Of a stretch of 15,000 bases of DNA, positions 1 to 15,000 are shown piece by piece (the stretch's first letter is position 1; each line of letters opens with the position of its first letter). The stretch is from Neocallimastix lanati (nom. inval.) (taxonomy: Eukaryota; Neocallimastigomycota; Neocallimastigomycetes; Neocallimastigales; Neocallimastigaceae), in assembly GCA_016946835.1 (NCBI GenBank), contig JACVTC010000043.1, forward strand, positions 175,001-190,000, in the 5' to 3' direction. The notes beneath the pieces were generated by a model, which saw only the letters and a list, made by a program, of their open reading frames with translations, was not told the DNA's origin and ran no database searches. The translations under genes were made by a program, and so were the position numbers.

Positions 1-62
1 GCATTTTTTTAAAATTAACTTATATAAATTTATTTAAATAAATTAAAATAATATAAATAAAG

Positions 63-994
<932 letters not shown>

Positions 995-1102
995 AAAAAT
1001 GGCTTATAATATAAATTTTAATAATTTAAATATTTTTTGTATATTTTTATATATTTCTTTAATAAAAATAATTTAAAAAGAAAAAAATTCTGTTTTTCGA
1101 AA
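995..1102 (+). other. 3' flank of the HMG-box gene with a candidate poly(A) signal
   Basis: This is short AT-rich DNA after the stop codon. An AATAAA hexamer at 1061-1066 lies about 67 nt past the stop and is a plausible polyadenylation signal. In sequence this AT-rich the hexamer can easily occur by chance. Confidence 0.35.
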
Positions 1103-1103
1103 T

Positions 1104-1138
<35 letters not shown>

Positions 1139-1464
1139 TTCTATTTTATTTTATTTTATTTTATTTAATCTATTTTATTTAATCTATTTTATTTTATTTT
1201 ATTTTATTTTATTTTATTTTATTTTATTTTATTTTATTTTATTTTATTTATTTTATTTTATTTTATTTTATTTTATTTTATTTATTTTATTTTATTTTAT
1301 TTTATTTTATTTTATTTATTTTATTTTATTTTATTTTATTTTATTTTATTTTATTTTATTTTATTTTATTTTATTTTATTTTATTTTATTTTATTTTATT
1401 TTATTTTATTTTTTTTTTTTTTTATTTTATTTTATTTTATTTTATTTTTTTTTATTTTATTTTA
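1103..1464. repeat. (TTTA)n followed by a degenerate (ATTTT)n array
   Basis: A pure TTTA tract at 1103-1140 passes into a long ATTTT pentanucleotide array with occasional length variants (TTTA units near 1246, 1280 and 1317) and a T-only stretch near 1409-1423. It has no coding capacity: the Phe/Tyr/Leu-rich open frames across it are translations of the repeat. Confidence 0.95.
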
Positions 1465-1858
1465 TTCAATCTGTATTTTATATTCATATTCTACTATTTG
1501 TTTTATTTTATTTTATTTTATTTTATTTTATTTTTTTTTTTTTTTTTATTTTATTTTATTCAATCTGTACTTTATATTCATATTCTACTATTTGTTTTAT
1601 TTTATTTTATTTTATTTTATTTTATTTTATTTTATTCAATCTGTACTTTATATTCATATTCTACGATTTGTTTTATTTTATTTTATTTTATTCAATCTGT
1701 ACTTTATATTCATATTCTACGATTTGTTTTATTTTATTTTATTTTATTCAATCTGTACTTTATATTCATATTCTACGATTTGTTTTATTTTATTTTATTT
1801 TATTCAATCTGTACTTTATATTCATATTCTACTATTTGTTTTATTTTATTTTATTTTG
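1465..1858. repeat. Minisatellite: six copies of a 36-nt core separated by (TTTTA)n
   Basis: The core begins TTCAATCTGTACTTTATATT, continues CATATTCTAC and ends with (G/T)ATTTG. Copies start at 1465, 1559, 1635, 1691, 1747 and 1803, so spacings are 94, 76, 56, 56 and 56. The last four copies sit on an exact 56-nt period. Two positions vary: T instead of C in GTACTTT in copy 1 only, and CTACGATTT in copies 3-5 against CTACTATTT in copies 1, 2 and 6. The spacers are ATTTT runs of different length. Confidence 0.95.
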
Positions 1859-2190
1859 AATGAATTTTAATTGATATTATCCAGTCAAGTTTATACAAAT
1901 TATCATTTAAACATTAAACACTAAGTTTAAAGATTATAAAATTTTCATTATCCCAGGATATTTTTCCCTATAAATTTTTTAGAGGTGTAAAATATAGATA
2001 GCAGATTAACCTAACCTGCTAATTATTTCAAATTCAATTCTGATTCAAATTATGGAATAAATAATTTGGTTAATAGTCATAATATGAATAATTTAATTTT
2101 AATTAATAATATATATAATAATAATAATAATATGTTGTTATTATTAGTATCCTTCTACTATTATCATTATTATTATCATTTTAAATACAA
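1859..2190. other. Non-repetitive intergenic stretch, no gene recognised
   Basis: This is the least repetitive part of the SSRP1-Rco1 intergenic region. It holds CCCTATAAAT (TATA-like, about 1968-1977) and a 21-nt imperfect palindrome AGCAG...CTGCT at 2000-2020 (8 of 10 pairs match). I see no credible reading frame, tRNA or other RNA gene. Confidence 0.5.
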
Positions 2191-3836
<1,646 letters not shown>

Positions 3837-4136
3837 TATAATAATAATAATTATAATAATAATTATAATAAAAAATAATAGTAATAAAAAATAATATTAA
3901 TAAAAATAATTACAATAATAATAATAATAAAGATAAAAGAATATCAATGAGGAGTAAATATTATTTGTCTTTAAAGCAATTATTACCATACATATTGTTA
4001 TAATTCATCATTTTTTATCTATTCATATTTGATAATGTGTTAAGTTTTTTATAAAAATGTTTAAAGTTTTAATTTAGAAATTACATTAGAAATTACATTG
4101 TTAAAATTTGGTAATGAAGAATTTTAAATAAATTTC

Positions 4137-4195
<59 letters not shown>

Positions 4196-4757
4196 TAACA
4201 ACTACAACAACAACAATAATAATAATATTACAAAAAAAAAAAAATACTATCAAAAAAAAAAAAAAAAAAAAATAGAAGATTTTAAAAATAAAAAAGATTA
4301 AAAAATAAAATATATATATATATATTAATTATGAAATTATTTTAATCATTTTTGTTATATAAATATATATTTATAATTAGAAATTTACATTTGATATCTT
4401 ATTATAATTTTTATGTGTTAATCTTAATAATTAATTATATATTATGAACTAAAATTAAAACATCTAATAAATATCATTACTCTATTCTAAATAATATAAA
4501 GTGAATAAATATATACTTCTATTCTTTAAATTTTTAACAATGAAATTTAAAATTGCTGGAAATCAGATTTAAATTATATAAATCTTAGTTATAAATGACA
4601 TAAATAAAAAATATAGAAACAAAATTTCTAATAATAAAAAATTATTAAATAATTTCAAATAAAAAATGCATTGTTGAGAGAATTTATAATATATATATCT
4701 TTGCAATGTTTTAATTTTATTATTTTTTTCAATTAAAATAATATTTTTTTATTAATA
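3837..4757. other. AT-rich intergenic DNA upstream of the Rco1-like gene
   Basis: It contains another AAT array (4137-4193), poly(A) runs near 4230-4271 and an exact tandem duplication of the 12-mer TAGAAATTACAT (4075-4086 and 4087-4098). I see no gene on either strand. Confidence 0.5.
4137..4193. repeat. (AAT)n microsatellite, about 19 units
   Basis: A pure AAT run, followed by an ACA/ACAACA-rich degenerate stretch. Confidence 0.95.
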
Positions 4758-4794
4758 TTTTTTCTTTTTCTTTTTCTTTTCTTTTTTTTTTTTT
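4758..4794 (+). promoter_or_regulatory. Pyrimidine tract upstream of the Rco1-like start codon
   Basis: About 37 nt of unbroken T/C with repeated TTTTTC units ends about 60 nt before the ATG at 4856. A shorter T/C tract (13082-13098) sits 20 nt before the PP2A-A ATG, so this may be a shared promoter or 5'-leader feature. This is inference from position only. Confidence 0.3.
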
Positions 4795-4855
4795 AATTAT
4801 TATTATTATATATAAATATATATAAAAAAATTATATTCAATTTTGAAAGGTTATA

Positions 4856-10047
<5,192 letters not shown>

Positions 10048-10386
10048 AATTTAACATTAATTTAAGATTTTTTTTTTTTTTTTTATAAAAATTAAACTTT
10101 ATAATTAAAATATAATTAATATATATATATATAATTATAAAAATATGAAATTTTAATTATGTATTAATTATATTAATATCAATATTTTATAAAAAGAAAA
10201 GAAAAAAAAAAAAAAATTTTTTTTTTGTTTAAAATTATTAATTTATTATTATAAAAACTTTTTTAAACTGAAAGGTATTAAATATTTGTATTTTTGATAT
10301 CAATTAATCAACTGATAATGTTATATATTTAATAAAATTGCAATTAAAAAATAAATAAATAAGAAAATGATACAAGTTAATATGTA

Positions 10387-10422
<36 letters not shown>

Positions 10423-10578
10423 TATATATATATAGAGTAAAAATGCTTTTAATATACTTATAAAAATCATTAAAATAAAAGAGTTAAGCAATAATTAATG
10501 ATAAGAAATTTCAATAATTATGAATAATTTCTATGTGGTATAATATTCTGGTATATTCATTAATGATTTATAAAAATT
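10048..10578. other. Intergenic region between convergent Rco1-like and MED18 genes
   Basis: This is the 531-nt region between the two stop codons. It contains several T tracts (the longest about 31 T at 10389-10419) followed by TA repeats, plus T-rich and A-rich stretches suitable for termination and polyadenylation on both strands. I see no gene in it. Confidence 0.6.
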
Positions 10579-11814
10579 TTATGTAACATAATTAATTCTT
10601 TGTTGGAGATAATGATGATCTATAACTGATAAATCAACAATACTATTATTTTAAAATAAATTGTAATAATAATTATTATTAATATGTTATATATATATGT
10701 ATATATAAGAAAAAAAATAAAATATATATATATATATAATATATAAATACCCTTTTAAATATGACGCAAAAGTAATTAATTCATCTGTAACAATTTTTAC
10801 ATTATCCTTGGTATATGTTGAATATGCTTCCACCAACCAAATCGATTTTGTATGTTTTAAATGTTTTGCTGTTGATAAGTCATATTGTTTTTCGATCTAT
10901 ATCATTAGGACATATTTAATTAATATAAGAAACATTTTTTTATTTTTACTATTTAATAAAAACTTACTTGATACGTCTGAACAACTTTTATTCTTATATT
11001 TTTACACCCAAAAATGAATCCTCTCTGTAAATATTCAAAATAAAATCTTTATATAAATATAGATGATTATGACAATAATACAAAATCCATATTTTAGTAT
11101 TTTAATTATTTAATATAAAATTAAAATATGTTGAAATATATAAATATATATTTTTATTTAATAATTACTTATATCCTAATGCTTTTAAAAATTCAAAAAT
11201 ATCTCCATTAGTTTTTATTTTTCGTATTGGTATTACAATACAATTTGTTATTCTTGAATCAGGATTCCCTATCATATTTATAGTCCTTTATTTTATTATT
11301 TTAATATAGACATTTATCATTATTATTATTTTATATTTATAAAACATTACTAATTATTCAATAATAATAATATTTTTTTTTTACCATTCTTTATCTTTTG
11401 CTGAAGTTGGTTTATAATTATAATTTTCATCTAACAAATTACAATTTATTTTTATAATAACATCATTATTCCTGTCAGGACCAATTGGTGTTTCAACTAT
11501 AATTTATTTATAATTTAGTTTAAACAAATGTACTTATAAAAACATATAATTTAAAAAACAAAAATTTTAAAATTTATAACTTTAATCCGTATTATCGTAC
11601 CTGAGGGTATGAAAGAAATAACATGTTCAGCATAATTTTGTTTTCCACTGTAACCATTTATATTTTCTGAGAGTCCTAGGATCCTATCAAATAATTTTGG
11701 TAATTCTGATGATTTTATATAACCAAATAACGATGCTTTTAATATTTCTGTATCATTTTTGTTTGATTTCAAATTTTGACCTCTATTTAAATTGACATTT
11801 GTTGAATTTAACAT
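10579..11814 (-). CDS. MED18: Mediator complex head subunit MED18 (Srb5 homologue), 6 exons
   Basis: Exons on the minus strand, 5' to 3': 11814-11601, 11496-11385, 11285-11169, 11046-10968, 10896-10751, 10642-10579 (stop at 10581-10579). Together they make 732 nt, or 243 residues, with every GT...AG junction in frame. Landmarks in order match the MED18 fold: LFGYIKSSELPKLFDRILGL near the N-terminus, AEHVISFIPS, then KEWTINMIGNPDSRITNCIV, GDIFEFLKALGYKFYFEYLQ, RGFIFGCKNIRIKVVQTY, SIWLVEAYST, and a C-terminal ASYLKGIVDLSVIDHHYL. MED18 pairs with MED20 in the movable jaw of the Mediator head and contacts RNA polymerase II (family knowledge). Human MED18 is about 208 residues; the extra length here is mostly the N-terminus and an Asn/Lys-rich loop at about 72-105. 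Exons 2-6 are short and easily missed by ORF calling. Confidence 0.85.
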
Positions 11815-11979
11815 TATATACTAATTATTTATAAAATTATATTTATTTAATATGCTTTTTTTTTTATGTATATATATTATATATTCTTTTTTAAAAAAAA
11901 AATGAATAAAAGAAAATTAAAATCAATTAATATTATATATATTAATAATAACATAATTTTATGTAAAACATTAATGTTG

Positions 11980-11987
11980 TCACGTGA
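11980..11987. promoter_or_regulatory. Candidate E-box, TCACGTGA
   Basis: This perfect 8-nt palindrome contains CACGTG, preceded by G so that it matches the Cbf1-type RTCACRTG core. It lies 165 bp upstream of the MED18 start codon and about 1.1 kb upstream of PP2A-A. bHLH factors of the Cbf1/Pho4/USF type bind such sites; binding here is inferred. Confidence 0.4.
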
Positions 11988-13081
11988 ATTTATCAAAGTA
12001 TGGACCGTTCATAATTAAAAAGACATATTTAATCATTATAATATTTCTAAATAGACACAAAAAATCTCTTATTTTAAATTAAGATAATATATAATATATA
12101 AAATTTATACATTATAAAGACTGCTAAATATGTTATAATAAGTAAGAAAAATCAATTCATATCATATAGCAAATCCATTACTAAATAGGTTTAATGTATG
12201 TTTAAACTTAAACTTATTTTTAATTATTACTATTTTTTTTTTTTTTTTTTTGAAGAAACAATATTGAAATTTTATTCCAATAATAATATTGAAGTATATA
12301 TAATGTATGTAAGTTTAATAATATAGTATAATATATAAATTAATAAAATTAGTAATATTATAATATTTTCTTTTAATTAGTTATATATTATATATTAAAA
12401 TATATTAATAATATATTTGCATTCAATTATTTTTAAATCTAAACTTTATATTATTTAATAATATATATATATAAATTTTATTTCCTTTGAAGTATTTAAA
12501 TTATGAAAATATTATTTAATATTAAAATTTATTATTTTAATTTTTTATTTCTATATATATATATCCTGTTTTTTATTTTAAGAAAAAAAAAAAAATTATT
12601 GTTTTATTATTATTATTTTGTATTAAGTAATCTTTTTTTTTTTTTTTTTTTTTTAAACAAAATAATAAGTATCAATCATAAGCATAAGAAAAAAAAATAA
12701 AAAGTATTGTACGAAGAAACATCATATATTTTATAAATACATGAAATAAAATATTATTATTATTTAATATATTTAACCTAATAAAATATATAAAATTAAA
12801 ATTTAAAAAATAAACAAAAATTAAAATATTAATAAAAATAGAACAAATTAATTATATATAAGAAAAAACATTTATATATATATATAATATTTATTGTTCA
12901 TCTTTTTTTTTTATTTTATGATTATTATTTTATAAAAATATAAATAAAGGTTTTCTTGCAACTAAAATTAATAATAATTTATTTTTTTATTTATATATAA
13001 ATATATTTAATATTATAAAAATTATTCAATAATGAAAATTAAATAATACCATAATATAAAAATAAATAAAAACAATAAGGA

Positions 13082-13098
13082 TTTCTTTTTTTTTTTTC
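13082..13098 (+). promoter_or_regulatory. Pyrimidine tract just upstream of the PP2A-A start codon
   Basis: A continuous T/C tract is followed by GACAAATTAAAAATAAAAT and the ATG at 13118. It may be part of the core promoter or mark the transcription start; position is the only evidence. Confidence 0.3.
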
Positions 13099-13117
13099 GA
13101 CAAATTAAAAATAAAAT

Positions 13118-13714
13118 ATGAATCCAGAAGAAGAAGTTAATTCACTTTATCCGATTGCTGTTTTAATTGATGAATTAAAGCACGATGATGTTTCATTAAG
13201 ATTAAATGCAATTCGTAATTTAACAACTATCGCGTCTGCATTAGGTGTTGAAAGAACTAGGGAAGAATTAATTCCTTTCCTTGATGGTAAAATTAATTAT
13301 ACTATATATATATATATATTATATTTATATTAAACAAAAACATAAAGAAAAATAAATAAATAAATAAATAAATATAAAAAAAATCTTATTATAGAAGTAG
13401 TTATTTAAGTCATTAAATAATATCAAACTAATATCAGAAATAAAAGTTAATATATATAATTAAATTATATAATATGATAATATAATAATATTAATTCATT
13501 ATTATACAAATTTTATTAATATTAAAAAAAGAACAAAAAAAAATATTAAAATAAAAATAATTAATTGATGGACAGTACATAAACAATTTAATTTTATTAT
13601 TAGAAATGTAATATCTCAGATTTATTGTACATCCCAAATTTATTAATAAAAATTTATAAGTTTTTATTTTTAGAAAAAAAATTCAAAAAAAAAAAAAAAA
13701 AAAAAAAGTAATTC

Positions 13715-13785
<71 letters not shown>

Positions 13786-15000
13786 GAATTAGATATTTTA
13801 ATTAAATAGTCACAGAATAATTATTTTTTAATATATTATTTTATTATAATTATTATATAAATGTAATTTATAGAAAAAATATTTTTCATTAATTAAAAGT
13901 TTTAAAAATATTAATATATTGAAGAAAGAAATATGAAAATATGAATATTATATGAAAATTTTAATTCAATAAAAATAAGGAATACATTATTTAATTTCTT
14001 TCAAAATAATAAATATAAAAACAATATATATACTTTTATAAAAATCAATATACTATAACTAAAATAATTATACTAAAGTATATGTTTAAATAGAAGGGTA
14101 ATTAATTTAAAATAATATTTTAAATTTTTATATTTGATAATAGAATCAATTGATGATGAAGATGAGGTTCTTTTAGCTCTTGCTGAAGAATTAGGAAATT
14201 TAATTGATCATGTTGGTGGTCCTGCCTATGCTCATTGTCTTCTATCTCCTTTAGAAAATTTAGCAGCTGTTGAAGAAACCGTTGTTAGAGAAAAAGTAAT
14301 TGTTTTTTATTTTTATATTCAATAATAAAAAAAAAAAAAAAAAAAAAATAAAAAAATAAAAAAAAAAAAAATAATAAAAAACACATAAAAATTTACTCTA
14401 TTAAAATTATATAAATAATAAACACTTTTAAAGTCAATTGAATCTTTATCAAAAATTGCACAAGTATTTTCTTCAGAACAAATTGAAAATCAATACATAA
14501 GTTTAATTAAAAGATTGACTAATGGTGATTGGTTTACTAGTAGAACAAGTGCATGCGGTTTATACGCTCCAATATATAAAAAATGCCAACCAAGTACTCA
14601 AACAGAATTAAAGAAGTAAAATATATATATATATTATATAATTTATGCCTTATTGATTAATTAATTAATATATAAAATTTTTGGGTTTTGATTTAAAATT
14701 TAATATATATATATAGATTATATGCACAATTATGTAAGGATGATACACCAATGGTTCGTCGTGCCGCAACTACTAATATGGCTGTATGTTAAAATAAATA
14801 GAAAAATTTTATAATTTTATTTTAATTCAAAAATTAATGTATATACAAATTATAAAAATTCTGTAATATAAAACTATAAAATTATAAATACAAAAGAAAT
14901 TTGTTAAAGAAGTATCACAAGATAGCATTATTAATGAATTTATTCCACTTTTCAAATTTTTATCTAAAGATGATCAAGTAGGAAATCATATGATATAAAT
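13118..15000 (+). CDS. Protein phosphatase 2A scaffold subunit A (PR65/Tpd3), HEAT-repeat protein, N-terminal part
   Basis: Visible exons are 13118-13286, 14144-14295, 14434-14615, 14717-14783 and 14897-14977; the gene runs off the window. They join in one frame to give the first 217 residues. Near-diagnostic PR65 segments appear in order: [13 protein letters not shown] (HEAT 1, about residues 9-21), [69 protein letters not shown] and [12 protein letters not shown] (HEAT 5). Family members are about 590 residues with 15 HEAT repeats that hold the catalytic C subunit and a variable B subunit; this part carries the regulatory-subunit-binding repeats. The start is the first ATG of the frame and gives the expected short N-terminus. 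Exon 5 probably ends at 14977 (donor GTAGGA), since the frame beyond stops within six codons. Confidence 0.95.
13287..14143 (+). other. 857-nt first intron of PP2A-A
   Basis: The donor is GATG|GTAAAA and the acceptor TGATAATAG|AATCAA; splicing joins PFLD to ESIDDEDEV in frame. It is the longest intron in the window. It contains AAATA repeats (about 13349-13375), a poly(A) run (13686-13707) and an AAT array. I see no nested gene. Confidence 0.9.
13715..13781. repeat. (AAT)n microsatellite, about 22 units, in PP2A-A intron 1
   Basis: A pure AAT run shortly downstream of a poly(A) tract, wholly inside the first intron. Confidence 0.95.

Larger units (their letters stand above)
11815..13117. promoter_or_regulatory. 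Divergent intergenic region between MED18 and PP2A-A
   Basis: These 1303 nt separate two divergent start codons and so hold both promoters. Visible content: a TCACGTGA palindrome (11980-11987), an imperfect inverted repeat AATAGGTTTAA...TTAAACTTATT (12184-12194 and 12208-12218), long T tracts near 12233-12251 and 12632-12654, and TA-rich stretches. I see no gene; the open frame at 12503-12700 is low-complexity. Confidence 0.55.

Noticed and set aside
1498-1870. Phe/Tyr/Leu-rich open frames over the minisatellite
   Set aside because: The repeat unit is open in several frames by composition. The residues simply mirror ATTTT and the 36-nt core.
10808-11017. 69-codon plus-strand frame
   Set aside because: It is the antisense of MED18 exons 4 and 5.
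12503-12700. 65-codon plus-strand frame in the divergent promoter region
   Set aside because: It is low-complexity Phe/Leu/Tyr/Lys driven by T and A tracts.

Overview
This window is extremely AT-rich nuclear DNA from a eukaryote. It has many short spliceosomal introns (GT...AG, acceptors often AAAG or TTAG) and long pure ATT/AAT, ATTTT, poly(A) and poly(T) tracts confined to introns and intergenic DNA. The best guess is an early-diverging fungus, most plausibly an anaerobic gut fungus (Neocallimastigomycota). The reasons are the base composition, the intron style, and an Rco1/PHF12-type double-PHD protein next to a typical Mediator subunit. A dictyostelid-like amoeba is the main alternative. 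The species cannot be fixed from the sequence alone.

Layout. (1) About 63-994, + strand: the last two visible exons of an HMG-box chromatin protein, probably the C-terminus of FACT subunit SSRP1, split by an intron that is mostly 113 pure ATT units. (2) 995-4855: a 3.9-kb gene-free stretch. It holds TTTA and ATTTT arrays, a six-copy minisatellite with a 36-nt core, and several ATT/AAT arrays. (3) 4856-10047, + strand: an 11-exon gene, frame-consistent through all ten introns, encoding a 1031-residue double-PHD protein of the Rco1/PHF12 family (Rpd3S/Sin3 histone deacetylase complex). Intron 5 carries about 154 pure AAT units. (4) 10579-11814, - strand: a six-exon gene of 243 codons plus stop, reconstructed here as Mediator head subunit MED18. 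It converges on the Rco1-like gene. (5) 11815-13117: a divergent intergenic region with a lone TCACGTGA palindrome. (6) 13118 to the window end, + strand: the first five exons (217 residues) of the PP2A scaffold subunit A, a HEAT-repeat protein.

The genes do not form a pathway cluster. Three of the four act in chromatin or transcription (FACT/HMG, Rpd3S-type deacetylase, Mediator) and the fourth is a phosphatase scaffold. I found no defence system, mobile element, tRNA or rRNA. Most of the unusual content is repeat biology and splicing, plus a cluster of candidate SUMO-related motifs in the Rco1-like protein.
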